A model generated the notes under the pieces. The model saw nothing but the letters and a program-made list of their open reading frames with translations. It ran no database searches and was not told the DNA's origin. A DNA stretch of 64,000 nucleotides from Humisphaera borealis (GTDB taxonomy: Bacteria > Planctomycetota > Phycisphaerae > Tepidisphaerales > Tepidisphaeraceae): assembly GCF_015169395.1 (NCBI RefSeq), contig NZ_CP063458.1, forward strand, positions 6,965,954 through 7,029,953, given 5' to 3'. A program made the position numbers and the translations under genes. Shown one piece after another: positions 45,421 through 53,491 of the stretch (positions are counted from its first letter, which is position 1; each line of letters starts with the position of its first letter).

Positions 45421-45780
45421 ATGGCCGATTCCATTCCTGCACTCGCGGTGTCGGACCAAAAAGACGTCCGCGTTGTCGAGTTTACGAACAATAAAATTCT
45501 CGACGAGGCGAACATCAAGGAGATCGGCGACGGCCTCAATTCGCTGGTCGACGAGCGCACACACCCCAAGCTGCTGCTCGATTTTGCCACCGTCGATCAC
45601 CTGTCGTCGGCCGCGCTTGGCATGTTGATCAACGTCAACAAGCGAGTGAAAGAGCGTAACGGACAGTTGCGACTGGCGAACATCAAGCCGCAGATTCTCG
45701 AAGTGTTCGTGATTACCAAGTTGAACAAGCTGTTTCGCATTACACCCACCCGTGCCGAAGGCTTGTCCAGTTTCACCTGA
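45421..45780 (+). CDS. STAS-domain anti-anti-sigma factor
   Basis: The 119-residue SpoIIAA-like protein has the core KLLLDFATVDHLSSAALGMLINVNKRV, with serines at the regulatory phosphorylation site. The start MADSIPALAV is set by GAGGAAA eleven bases upstream, although the frame stays open farther upstream. It is followed, after a hairpin, by an ATP-binding anti-sigma kinase gene (45850), the usual partner arrangement. It probably switches that kinase between sigma factor and STAS partner. Confidence 0.87.
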   Translation: MADSIPALAVSDQKDVRVVEFTNNKILDEANIKEIGDGLNSLVDERTHPKLLLDFATVDHLSSAALGMLINVNKRVKERNGQLRLANIKPQILEVFVITKLNKLFRITPTRAEGLSSFT

Positions 45781-45794
45781 CCGGACCGACCGCG

Positions 45795-45822
45795 GCGGGA
45801 TGCCCTGTTCCGGGCATCCCGC
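45795..45822. other. Hairpin between STAS and anti-sigma kinase genes
   Basis: GCGGGATGCCC and GGGCATCCCGC form a perfect eleven-pair stem with a TGTTCC loop. There is no T-tract, so it may be a transcript-processing or stability hairpin that separates the two gene products in level. Confidence 0.5.
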
Positions 45823-45849
45823 GAACGCTCACGGAGTGTTATCCGTAGC

Positions 45850-46431
45850 ATGTCTGTGGAACACGACAACTGGCCGACGAAACTCATGGGTGCCACCGGT
45901 CCTCAACGACTTCCGGAAGCAGCGATTGCCTCGCCAGGAGACAACGGCCGCCACGGGGGAAATTCTGGCGGAGGACAACCAGGTTTCAACGGTCGGGCGG
46001 CGGGCACGGCCCGCCAGGGCGAAAGTCAGATGGTCAAGCGCGTCTTCGACATCCCTTCCGACTTCAGCGCAAGTCGTGACGTGCAAACGCACATCATGGA
46101 TGATGTCGTCGCCGCCGGCTTCGACGAAGAGCGCATCTTCGCGATTCGCATTTCGCTGGAAGAGGCGATCGTTAATGCCATCCGACACGGCAACCGCATG
46201 GACGCCTCCAAGCGGGTCAAGATCGAGGCGGCGACGGGACCGGGATATCTCGAAGTCACCGTCGAAGACGAAGGCCCCGGATTCGACCGCAAGAATGTTC
46301 CCGACCCCACCGCTGCCGAAAATCTCTGCCGTCCGAGCGGTCGCGGCATCCTGCTGATTGAAAGCTACATGACGTCGGTCGGCTGGGAGGCGGGCGGCCG
46401 ACGGATGCGGATGATCCTTCAGGGTGCCTGA
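45850..46431 (+). CDS. RsbW-like anti-sigma ATPase/kinase
   Basis: The 193-residue protein has a GHKL ATP-binding domain in its last 130 residues: IRISLEEAIVNAIRHGNRMD (N-box with the catalytic glutamate and asparagine), VEDEGPGFDRKNVPDP (G1) and SGRGILLIESYM (G2). The first 60 residues are Gly/Pro-rich and could be translated only if the first ATG is used; a start at 46030 (MVKRVFDIPSDF) would give the usual-length protein. The linked STAS gene at 45421 makes partner switching likely. The target sigma factor is not in the window. Confidence 0.85.
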   Translation: MSVEHDNWPTKLMGATGPQRLPEAAIASPGDNGRHGGNSGGGQPGFNGRAAGTARQGESQMVKRVFDIPSDFSASRDVQTHIMDDVVAAGFDEERIFAIRISLEEAIVNAIRHGNRMDASKRVKIEAATGPGYLEVTVEDEGPGFDRKNVPDPTAAENLCRPSGRGILLIESYMTSVGWEAGGRRMRMILQGA

Positions 46432-46516
46432 TCCCTTCCACAGGGCGGTTTAGCTGGTCCTTCCGGTGTTTGCGGTAGACATTCCTGCCGCCGCGCTCAA
46501 CAATCGCTGACGCGAC

Positions 46517-47752
46517 ATGTTTCTCCCCATCCGCACCGATAGTCCGCTCCGCAGTTCGCCCTACATGAACTGGGCGATGATCGTCATTAACGTGTTCGTT
46601 TTCGTCGCGCAGAACGTCATCAGCTCCGGGCATTCCCGTGGCCAGTGGTGGGACCCCTGGGCGCTTTCGGCTTCCGAACCCAGTCTCCTGCAATTCATCA
46701 CCTCCGGCTTTTTACACGCCGACGGTATGCATCTGGCCGGGAACATGCTGTTCCTGTACATCTTCGGCAACAACGTCAACGACAAGATGGGGCATCTGGG
46801 GTATCTCGCGTTCTACCTCGCGTCGATCATCTTTGCCGGGCTTTTCTACGTGCTCTGGGACAAGCAGGGCAGCGTCATCGGTGCCAGCGGCGGCACGTCG
46901 GCGGTCGTCGGCGCTTACCTCATTCTCTTTCCACGCGCACGGGTGACCATTTTCGTTCTGTTCTTCCTAGGGGTTGTGGAGATTCCCAGCCTCTGGTTCG
47001 TCGCGGCATTCTTCATCAAGGATGTCATTGGGTTGTCGGGACAATCACAGGTCGCGCATTCGGCCCACGTCGGCGGGACGCTGTTCGGGGTGCTGGTCTG
47101 CGTGGCTTTGCTTGCGGTCAACCTGCTTCCTCGCGATCAGTTTGACGTCGTTGCCCTCATCAAGCAGTGGAACCGGCGTCGGCAGTACCGTGACGCGGTC
47201 AGCAGCGGCTGGAACCCTTACGGCACTGCCGGCCCTGCCGCCGCTCAGCCACCCGGCCGTGGATGGGTGGCCCCCGAACCGGTGCCCGCCCAGCCGATGA
47301 ACCCCCGGCAGGCCGAGATACTGAACTTACGCGCACGGATCATCGACGCGGTGGCCAATCATGATCTGCCGGCTGCGGCGCGCGGTTACATCGAACTCAA
47401 ACTCCTCGATCCCCAGCAGGTGTTGTCGCGACAGGCGCAGCTTGATGTCGCCAATCAGCTCGCCCAGCAGCAGAATTTCGAGCACGCCGCCGAGGCTTAT
47501 GAGGCGTTCCTCCGCTCGTACCCCAAGTATGAACAGGTGGAGCAGGTCGAACTGATGCTCGGCGTCGTCCTCAACCGGTTCCTGAACAAGCCTGCCCGGG
47601 CCAAGGAAATGCTCATCCGCGCGATGGCCAAGTTGATGGACCCCAATTCGGTCCAGCTTGCCCGATCCGAACTCCAGAAGGCCGAGGCGGCTCTGGCGGC
47701 AAGTGGTTCGGGCGGTCTTTCGAGCACGCCTACGATGGGTGGGGCGGTGTAA
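46517..47752 (+). CDS. Rhomboid-family intramembrane serine protease with TPR-like tail
   Basis: The 411-residue protein has six or seven membrane helices, then a soluble C-terminal half. The catalytic serine is in IGASGGTSAVVGAYL (Ser124, in GxSG form) and the histidine in AHSAHVGGTLFG (His184). GNMLFLYIFGNNVND is the conserved helix 2 region with its HxxxN-like asparagine. Residues about 265-400 hold helical pairs (LNLRARIIDAVANHDLPAAARGYIEL, AEAYEAFLRSYPKY) that resemble TPR repeats, which probably bind partners at the cytoplasmic face. Confidence 0.87.
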   Translation: MFLPIRTDSPLRSSPYMNWAMIVINVFVFVAQNVISSGHSRGQWWDPWALSASEPSLLQFITSGFLHADGMHLAGNMLFLYIFGNNVNDKMGHLGYLAFYLASIIFAGLFYVLWDKQGSVIGASGGTSAVVGAYLILFPRARVTIFVLFFLGVVEIPSLWFVAAFFIKDVIGLSGQSQVAHSAHVGGTLFGVLVCVALLAVNLLPRDQFDVVALIKQWNRRRQYRDAVSSGWNPYGTAGPAAAQPPGRGWVAPEPVPAQPMNPRQAEILNLRARIIDAVANHDLPAAARGYIELKLLDPQQVLSRQAQLDVANQLAQQQNFEHAAEAYEAFLRSYPKYEQVEQVELMLGVVLNRFLNKPARAKEMLIRAMAKLMDPNSVQLARSELQKAEAALAASGSGGLSSTPTMGGAV

Positions 47753-47842
47753 GCCACTCCCTGCTACGCCGGCCGACGTGCCGATTTTCGTCATTCCCGG
47801 TCGGAAGTGCAGCGACGTCGCGACCTGCTGATTCACGTTCTC

Positions 47843-48049
47843 TTACTGCTCGGCCGCGGCAAATCGCTGCGGAGTCTGCGGTGTCTGATTCGCCAGGGCC
47901 GAGTCGAGTTTTGCCTGGTCTGCCCGGAGGGTGCCGATGGTCATGGATTCGGGCATGGCCATCTTGTAGGTCATGCCGCGCACGCACCCGACGCTGTTGA
48001 AGGCGCAGGCGGTACAGACAATCAGGGTGAGGACACGAAACGACTTCAT
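47843..48049 (-). CDS. Small putative lipoprotein
   Basis: The 68-residue product begins MKSFRVLTLIVCTACAFNSVGC, a signal peptide with a cysteine at residue 22 in a lipobox-like SVGC context. The mature part of about 46 residues is not recognised (VRGMTYKMAMPESMTIGTLRADQ). It lies between convergent rhomboid and divergent OmpA-type genes. Longer frames upstream were rejected because they would bury the signal peptide. Confidence 0.6.
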   Translation of the reverse strand: MKSFRVLTLIVCTACAFNSVGCVRGMTYKMAMPESMTIGTLRADQAKLDSALANQTPQTPQRFAAAEQ

Positions 48050-48223
48050 GGTCGCACTCCAGAGACGACGCAACCGAACGTTCAAACCAACCCGCACAAC
48101 CGTTACCATCGACCAGCGGCCCGGCCGAGAGAGAGCCGGGTTAGGTGTCGATAAAAACACTACTTCTTGCGGTTCTCCCGCTGCCGTACCACAACTAGGC
48201 CCAATATTTGCAGCCACCACCAC

Positions 48224-48251
48224 TTGACGTGGTTGCGGCGGCCTTTAGCAT
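48224..48251 (+). promoter_or_regulatory. Possible promoter of OmpA-type lipoprotein gene
   Basis: TTGACG at 48224-48229 and TAGCAT at 48246-48251 lie 16 bases apart. The first in-frame ATG of the lipoprotein gene follows 56 bases later. Weak to moderate match. Confidence 0.4.
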
Positions 48252-48321
48252 TTGAGTGGCCGCTGGGCGATTGATCCGCCGCGGAGCTCAAAAAACCTCG
48301 GGCAGAATGAAAGGATTCATC

Positions 48322-49020
48322 ATGGGCCTGTTTTCTATCGGACGTTGGGGCGGCTCTCTTAAGACACTTGGGTTCGCTTCAGGTTTGTCGCTGCTGGCCG
48401 TGGGCAGTGGCTGCCAGAACGCGATGCTCGACGAGAACAAGGCGCTCCACCAGGAAAACCGGGAACTGCGGGCTCGCCTTGAGGAGCGCGACTCGATGAA
48501 GTCGCAGGAAGCGCCGCTCACGCCACCTGAAACACCCAAGCCGGCCCCGGTGGAAGTCGTCACGCCCGCTCCGAAGCCGGCACCGGCTCCCAAGCCGGCG
48601 GCAGCGGCCGCACCGAGCCCCGTGACCGACCTTGGCGGCGACGTCACCGTCGACAACGTCGCTGGTACGACCACCGTCAACTTCCTCGGCGACGCGCTGT
48701 TTGACAGCGGCCAGGCCACGTTGAAGTCGTCGGCGAAGGTAAGCCTCGACAAGATGGTCGCCGGCCTCAAGAAGCAGTACGCCGGTAAGACCGTCAAGGT
48801 GCAGGGCCACTCCGACAGCGATCCGATCAAGGTCAGCAAGTGGAAGAGCAATCAGGAACTGAGCGAAGCCCGTGCCAAGGCGGTCCGCGATTACCTGGTG
48901 CAGAAGGGCGTTGAAGTCTCGCGCATCAGCTCCGAAGGCTTCGGCAGCGCCAAGCCCAAGAGCGCCACCGACAAGGCGTCCAACCGCCGGGTGGAAATCG
49001 TCGTGATGACGAGAGACTAA
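48322..49020 (+). CDS. OmpA/Pal-family peptidoglycan-binding lipoprotein
   Basis: The product has about 232 residues. AAAGGA ahead of the ATG at 48322 decides the start. The N-terminus [18 protein letters not shown] runs into LLAVGSGCQ, a signal peptide with a lipobox cysteine. A short coiled coil ([18 protein letters not shown]) and a Pro/Ala-rich linker lead to the OmpA domain (about 110-230) with [49 protein letters not shown] and SNRRVEIVV, the peptidoglycan-binding pattern. It probably anchors the outer layer to the cell wall. A good terminator follows. Confidence 0.9.
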   Translation: MGLFSIGRWGGSLKTLGFASGLSLLAVGSGCQNAMLDENKALHQENRELRARLEERDSMKSQEAPLTPPETPKPAPVEVVTPAPKPAPAPKPAAAAAPSPVTDLGGDVTVDNVAGTTTVNFLGDALFDSGQATLKSSAKVSLDKMVAGLKKQYAGKTVKVQGHSDSDPIKVSKWKSNQELSEARAKAVRDYLVQKGVEVSRISSEGFGSAKPKSATDKASNRRVEIVVMTRD

Positions 49021-49043
49021 GCTCCAGTAGACTGTGGTCGGTA

Positions 49044-49092
49044 GCAAGAAGGGCGAAAGATCGACATTGCGTCGGCCTTTCGCCCTTCTTGC
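49044..49092 (+). terminator. Terminator after OmpA-type gene
   Basis: GCAAGAAGGGCGAAAG (49044-49059) and CTTTCGCCCTTCTTGC (49077-49092) form a perfect 16-pair stem around a 17-base loop. The T-tract behind it is short (ATTTG), so it may act mainly as a stem that blocks exonuclease. Confidence 0.7.
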
Positions 49093-49160
49093 ATTTGCCG
49101 CTACTATCATCGGTTCGTGTATCTTTCGGACCAACGGCTAGTAACTACCGACTACTCTCC

Positions 49161-49772
49161 ATGATTGCGATTCTCGACTACGGCATGGCCAACCTTCGCT
49201 CCGTCCAAAAAGGATTCGAGCACGTGGGCCACCGCGCCGAGATCGTGACCGAACCGGAACAGATCGACCGTGCCGAGCGTTTTGTGCTTCCGGGTGTCGG
49301 CGCGTTCCAGGACGCGGTCGCCGCACTACGCGAGCGCAGCTTCGTCGAACCGATTATTCGGCACATTCAGAAGGGGAAGCCTTTCCTGGGCATCTGCCTG
49401 GGCCTGCAGATGCTGTTCGACGTCGGCTACGAAGACGGCGAGCACTGCGGCATGGGCGTTCTGCCCGGCAAATGTGTGCGATTTGATGTCGATGACGCGT
49501 TCGGCCTGAAGGTGCCGCACATGGGCTGGAACCAGCTGAATGTCGTGCGCCCGTCGCCGCTGATGCGCGACCTGCCGGCCGATTCGAGCGTCTATTTCGT
49601 CCACTCGTACCACATCGTCCCCGGCAACGAGGCCGTCGTCGCCACGACGACAGACTATGGCCGGCCGTTCGTCAGCAGCATCTGGCGGGACAATGTCGTC
49701 GCGACGCAGTTCCACCCCGAGAAGAGCCAGAAGGTCGGCCTGCAGATCCTGTCCAACTTCGCGGCAATGTGA
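49161..49772 (+). CDS. hisH: Imidazole glycerol phosphate synthase subunit HisH
   Basis: HisH is the glutamine amidotransferase that supplies ammonia to HisF in histidine synthesis. The 203-residue protein begins [21 protein letters not shown], has the nucleophile in [12 protein letters not shown] near residue 80, and the partner histidine and glutamate in QFHPEKS near 190. Length and sequence are standard. HisF is not adjacent, so the his genes are scattered. Confidence 0.93.
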   Translation: MIAILDYGMANLRSVQKGFEHVGHRAEIVTEPEQIDRAERFVLPGVGAFQDAVAALRERSFVEPIIRHIQKGKPFLGICLGLQMLFDVGYEDGEHCGMGVLPGKCVRFDVDDAFGLKVPHMGWNQLNVVRPSPLMRDLPADSSVYFVHSYHIVPGNEAVVATTTDYGRPFVSSIWRDNVVATQFHPEKSQKVGLQILSNFAAM

Positions 49773-49813
49773 ACGGAAGCAGGAAGGGGCCTGCGTAAGC
49801 GATGGGGGATGAA

Positions 49814-50116
49814 TCAGTGCGAATCGAGCCGATTGGGTTTCTCGACATCGAACCCGCGGGGCGCGGGCCCGCCGCGCACTCCCCGGTACAGCGTGAATCC
49901 TACAAACCCCAGCACCCCCACGAACGCCGACAGCATCACGTAAATGCTCGTATTGAACCCGCTGGAGAGTCCGGCGCTGGAATCTCCGCTGCCGGTGTCT
50001 TGCGAGGCGCCCATCGGGATGGACTCTTTGCAGTTGGGGCAGGCGGACGCGACGTTCGCGAACGAATGGATCGCGAGCACTGCCAGCATTGCAAAAGCGA
50101 TTGATGTCCGTCGCAT
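49814..50116 (-). CDS. Secreted/membrane protein with CPNC motif
   Basis: The 100-residue product has a signal peptide (MRRTSIAFAMLAVLAIHSF), then ACPNCKESIPMG, a CxxC pair just after the likely cleavage site, and a C-terminal membrane helix (IYVMLSAFVGVLGFVGFTL) near residues 58-78. This pattern is seen in planctomycetes near cytochrome oxidase assembly genes. The CxxC may bind metal. The gene is the last of the DUF420/SCO set and lies 110 bases behind it. Confidence 0.65.
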   Translation of the reverse strand: MRRTSIAFAMLAVLAIHSFANVASACPNCKESIPMGASQDTGSGDSSAGLSSGFNTSIYVMLSAFVGVLGFVGFTLYRGVRGGPAPRGFDVEKPNRLDSH

Positions 50117-50226
50117 CGTAGTCACCTTGTTGCGTCCAATACTATACGCGAGGTGCCGGAGACCTGTTGCACGCATCCGCGGTGGCAGTCGCCGGTCGCT
50201 TCGCGGCTTCGCGCCGCATCAGCCCG

Positions 50227-50661
50227 TCACGCCTTCATCGACGGGAACAGATGATACAGCATCCAGTAAACCACCACACCCGTTACCGAAACGTAAAACC
50301 AGATGAAGAACGCCGGCGAGGCGATCTTATGGTGTCTTGCCCACTGGCGGTTATACGCGCGAACCAGGGCCATGATAATCATTGGAAGCATCACGACCGC
50401 CAACACGACGTGCGACAACAGCAGCAGAAGGTAGAAGGTCTTCACGGGGCCCGATTGCACGCCGCTGCTGCGCTCGCCGAACACGACATAGCTGGTGATG
50501 TAGAAGACCAGGAAAGTCGCGCTGGTGGTCAGCGCGGCGATCATCGTCCAGGCGTGTGCCTTGACCTGCTTCCGCTTGATGAACACGAATGCCAGTAGCA
50601 GCAGCACCGTGCTGGTGGCGTTCAGAGTGGCGTTAATGGCCGCCAGCGATTCCTTCGTCAC
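50227..50661 (-). CDS. DUF420 membrane protein (CtaM/YozB type)
   Basis: The 144-residue protein has four membrane helices (about residues 10-27, 40-60, 77-97 and 121-138). FLVFYITSYVVFGERS and SHVVLAVVMLPMIIMALVRAYN are typical of DUF420 proteins, which in Bacillus (CtaM) are needed for cytochrome oxidase. It starts with GTG, overlaps the SCO stop by four bases, and is preceded by GGAGG. This supports translational coupling with SCO. Confidence 0.87.
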   Translation of the reverse strand: MTKESLAAINATLNATSTVLLLLAFVFIKRKQVKAHAWTMIAALTTSATFLVFYITSYVVFGERSSGVQSGPVKTFYLLLLLSHVVLAVVMLPMIIMALVRAYNRQWARHHKIASPAFFIWFYVSVTGVVVYWMLYHLFPSMKA

Positions 50662-51269
50662 GACTTGCCTCCGGGATGGCCTGCAATGTACTTCGCGTCT
50701 TCGACCAGCTTTTTTAAATCTTCCGGCATCTGGCTGTTGTAGGTGCCGCGAATCTGATTTTTGTCGTCGACCAACAGAATTCGCGGGCTATGCAGGATCG
50801 GATGGTCGGCACTGCCATCCTGGAAGACCAGCTTCATGTCACGTGCGACGGCGGTGATCGCATCGCGGTCGCCGGTGAGAAAATGCCAGCGGGCCTCATC
50901 GGCTTTGTGTGTCGCGGCGTACTGCTTCAGGACGGCCGGGGTGTCGCGCTGCGGATCGACCGAGAATGAGATCAACTGCACTTCCTTCGGCAGTTCCCCC
51001 TGCAACCGCGACATCTCGGCCGTCATCTTCGGGCAGATGCTGGCACACTGGGTGAACACGAACGCGGCAATGTACGGCTTGCCGGAGAGCCTATCGTTGC
51101 CGAAAGCCTGGCCGTTCTGATCCGTCAGCGCAAAATTGGCGGCGGGGAAGAGCACCTCGGGCACATTCTGCGATTTCGGCCAGAACAGCTTGCCGGCGAC
51201 CACACCGACCATTGCCAGCAGAAGGATCGCCCAGAGGCCGGTGGTGAGGATCTTTTGCTTGTTGGCCAT
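50658..51269 (-). CDS. SCO1/SenC family copper chaperone
   Basis: The 203-residue protein inserts the copper of the CuA centre of cytochrome oxidase. One N-terminal anchor helix precedes the thioredoxin-like domain. Metal ligands are visible: the CASIC pair (C-x3-C) in FVFTQCASICPKMTAE and the histidine in DHPILHSPRILLVDD. SFSVDPQRDTPAVL is the family's conserved strand. It is coupled to the downstream DUF420 gene and preceded by an ABC-2 permease gene. Confidence 0.92.
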   Translation of the reverse strand: MANKQKILTTGLWAILLLAMVGVVAGKLFWPKSQNVPEVLFPAANFALTDQNGQAFGNDRLSGKPYIAAFVFTQCASICPKMTAEMSRLQGELPKEVQLISFSVDPQRDTPAVLKQYAATHKADEARWHFLTGDRDAITAVARDMKLVFQDGSADHPILHSPRILLVDDKNQIRGTYNSQMPEDLKKLVEDAKYIAGHPGGKS

Positions 51270-51317
51270 TGAATCGGTCGGGCTGTAGGGAAGAAGTCGT
51301 CGGTCGAGGCCGTTTGC

Positions 51318-52175
51318 TTACGCCTGCCAGTCGGCCTGGGTGCGAATACCGGCAAGGTAGCTCGCCAGAAGGAACATTACCGCTGCGAAGGCGAGTGTCA
51401 CGCCGACGCAGAGCGGCCACCCGGGCAGGGCGGAAGCATCAACGCCGGTGTATAACGCCCGTCGCAAGCCTGCAAGGCCGTAAGTCAGGGGGTTGAGTTC
51501 CATCACCCACCGGAGCGGCGCAAAGGTGTCCGCCCTTGGCGGAAACAGCGCGCCCGACAGGAACCACATGGGCATCAGGAACAGGTTCATGATGGCGTGG
51601 AAGCCCTGCGTGGAACTCATCCGCCAGGCGATGCAGAAGCCCAGCGCCGTCAGCGCGAACGAGACCAGGAGCATCATGCCCATCGCGGCGAGCAATCCAC
51701 CGGCAGTCAGTTGCAGGCCGGCAAGCGGCCCGAGGGCGAGAAACAGCACGCCCTGGCCGAACGCCAGCGCCGTCCCACCCAGCACTTTCCCCAGGACGAT
51801 CGCCATCCGGCTGACCGGTGCCACCAGAACACTCTGCAGAAATCCTTCCCGGCGGTCTTCGATGATCGAAATCGTGCTGAAAATCGACGTAAACAGCAGG
51901 ATCATCAGCACGGTGCCGGGAAAGAAAAACTCCAGATAATTGCCGCCGCCGGGAAGACCTTCGCCTCGAAAGCTCCGCCCCATGCCCAGTCCGATGAGAA
52001 GCCAGAAGACGATGGGTGTCGCCAAAGCGCCGATCACCCGGTGTGGCTGACGCAGAAAACGAACGAGTTCCCGCTTGGCCAGCGACAGTGACGGCAACCA
52101 GAGCCCGGGTGCCGGAAGGGCGCCAGTGGTGTCTGATTCGAGAATAGCCGGGCTCGCGCCCGTGGCGGTCGACAT
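51318..52175 (-). CDS. ABC-2 type transporter permease
   Basis: The 285-residue protein has six membrane helices: about 52-70, 83-105, 126-150, 158-180, 190-207 and 253-275. ELVRFLRQPHRVIGALATP and FFFPGTVLMILLFTSIFS, with EDRREGFLQSVLVAPVSR, match NodJ/DrrB-like ABC-2 permeases, and NLFLMPMWFLSGALFPP and LNPLTYGLAGLRRAL near the end are diagnostic. No ATP-binding subunit is adjacent. The start MSTATGASPAIL was chosen as the ATG nearest the hydrophobic part; the open frame extends far upstream. It starts the minus-strand set with SCO. Confidence 0.82.
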   Translation of the reverse strand: MSTATGASPAILESDTTGALPAPGLWLPSLSLAKRELVRFLRQPHRVIGALATPIVFWLLIGLGMGRSFRGEGLPGGGNYLEFFFPGTVLMILLFTSIFSTISIIEDRREGFLQSVLVAPVSRMAIVLGKVLGGTALAFGQGVLFLALGPLAGLQLTAGGLLAAMGMMLLVSFALTALGFCIAWRMSSTQGFHAIMNLFLMPMWFLSGALFPPRADTFAPLRWVMELNPLTYGLAGLRRALYTGVDASALPGWPLCVGVTLAFAAVMFLLASYLAGIRTQADWQA

Positions 52176-52277
52176 CGGCAAGATAGTAGGGATTTGCGCG
52201 ACGATTATCGACAGCGTGTCGGAGTTGGCACCCATGCCACGAGCGAACGGGCACTTCGCGTGTAGAATTGTTCGACA

Positions 52278-52964
52278 ATGTCCGAAGACGACAAGCCGAT
52301 CCAACGCCGACACTTCTTTCGCGAGGGATTGCGCAGTCTGCTGGACAACTTCGGCAAGGTCGCCGACCCGTTGCAAAAGGCACTGAACGAGTTCGACCCG
52401 AAATCGCGAGCGGAGGCGCGAGCACCAGCGCCGGGCGATACGGGCAGTAACACGCGCAGCGATCCTGCGGAGAAGCCTTCCAGGTTCGTCAACAAGCTCC
52501 GCATCCTGCGGCCCCCGGGTGCCAAAGAGGTTGAAGACGATTTCGTCGGCACCTGCAGCCGATGCCAGAACTGTGTCTCGGCCTGCCCGGTGCATGCGAT
52601 TCAGATCGACGACAATCAAGCCGACGGCGTGCCGTTCATCATCGCAGAAGAGCAGCCCTGCGTGATGTGCGACGGACTGCTCTGCATGTACAACTGCCCG
52701 AGCGGGGCGATCACAGCGTTGCCGATCGGCCTGATCGACATGGGAACTGCCGAGTGGCGGGAAGGGCGGTGCATTCGGTCCGAAGGCACCGACTGCACGA
52801 TGTGCGTCGACCGCTGTCCGATCGGCCCGCGGGCGATCGAACTACGCGACGGCCGAATTGTCGTTCATGAAGAGGGCTGCACCGGGTGTGGCGTCTGCGA
52901 GCACGACTGCCCGACGTCGCCGAAGAGCATTGTGGTGATTCCGGCGGCGCACCGGGATGCGTAG
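52278..52964 (+). CDS. 4Fe-4S ferredoxin, NapG/MauM type
   Basis: The 228-residue protein starts with MSEDDKPIQRRHFFREGLRS, which has a twin-arginine-like RR motif but no hydrophobic stretch, as in NapG-like proteins with a lost signal. Four iron-sulfur motifs follow: CSRCQNCVSACP, CVMCDGLLCMYNCP, CTMCVDRCP and CTGCGVCEHDCP. This suits a multi-cluster electron carrier to a membrane quinol enzyme. It is divergent from the ABC-2 gene, 102 bases away, and may serve the same respiratory setting. Confidence 0.82.
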   Translation: MSEDDKPIQRRHFFREGLRSLLDNFGKVADPLQKALNEFDPKSRAEARAPAPGDTGSNTRSDPAEKPSRFVNKLRILRPPGAKEVEDDFVGTCSRCQNCVSACPVHAIQIDDNQADGVPFIIAEEQPCVMCDGLLCMYNCPSGAITALPIGLIDMGTAEWREGRCIRSEGTDCTMCVDRCPIGPRAIELRDGRIVVHEEGCTGCGVCEHDCPTSPKSIVVIPAAHRDA

Positions 52965-52967
52965 GGT

Positions 52968-53050
52968 TGGGAGGCACGAAGGCACGGAGGCACGAAGAGC
53001 CGTTGCGCGCCCCTTCGTGCCTGCGTGCCTCACTGCCTTCGTGCCTTCCC
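52968..53050. repeat. GGCACGAAG palindrome (family F)
   Basis: GGAGGCACGAAGGCACGGAG (from 52970) and the mirrored CACTGCCTTCGTGCCTTCCC (to 53050) form a long inverted repeat with GGCACGAAG repeated. It lies between the ferredoxin gene and the convergent MazG-like gene. Confidence 0.75.
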
Positions 53051-53052
53051 AC

Positions 53053-53406
53053 CTACAATTCGTCGTACTTCACCGCACGCCCTTTCGATTTCTCCACGGG
53101 GTACTTCAACGCGTCTTTTGCCAGCTTCTGCTTCAGGGCCTCGGCAAGATCGATCTTCAGGTCGGCTGCCAGCAGCAGTGTGGAGTGCAGCACGTCCGCC
53201 AGTTCGTCGACGATCTTATCGCGTTTGTTCGTCACGGCGCGGGTGAGCGCTTCGCCCGTCTGCCACTGCATCAACGCCAGCAATTCTGACGCTTCGACGG
53301 CGAGCGAGATGGCGAGTTCCTTGGGGGTGTGGAACTGCGCCCAGTCGCGTTCGTCGCGGTGGCGCAGGACTCGGGCCGTCAGTTCGGCAAGGGGGGTATC
53401 GCTCAT
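53053..53406 (-). CDS. MazG-like nucleotide pyrophosphohydrolase
   Basis: The 117-residue protein cleaves nucleoside triphosphates to monophosphates in the house-cleaning role of the RS21-C6/MazG family. KELAISLAVEASELLALMQWQ contains the metal-binding ExxE block, and VDELADVLHSTLLLAADL the ExxD block. The short single-domain form fits dCTPase-type proteins. The start MSDTPLAELT was chosen at 53406; upstream frame continues but is not family-like. Confidence 0.85.
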   Translation of the reverse strand: MSDTPLAELTARVLRHRDERDWAQFHTPKELAISLAVEASELLALMQWQTGEALTRAVTNKRDKIVDELADVLHSTLLLAADLKIDLAEALKQKLAKDALKYPVEKSKGRAVKYDEL

Positions 53407-53491
53407 GTCCGGCGTGATACGCGGACAACCGGCGGTGTGGCAAGCGATGCAGGTCCAAAGGGCCGAAGGCTCGAAGCAGTGCCCGGCGGCG

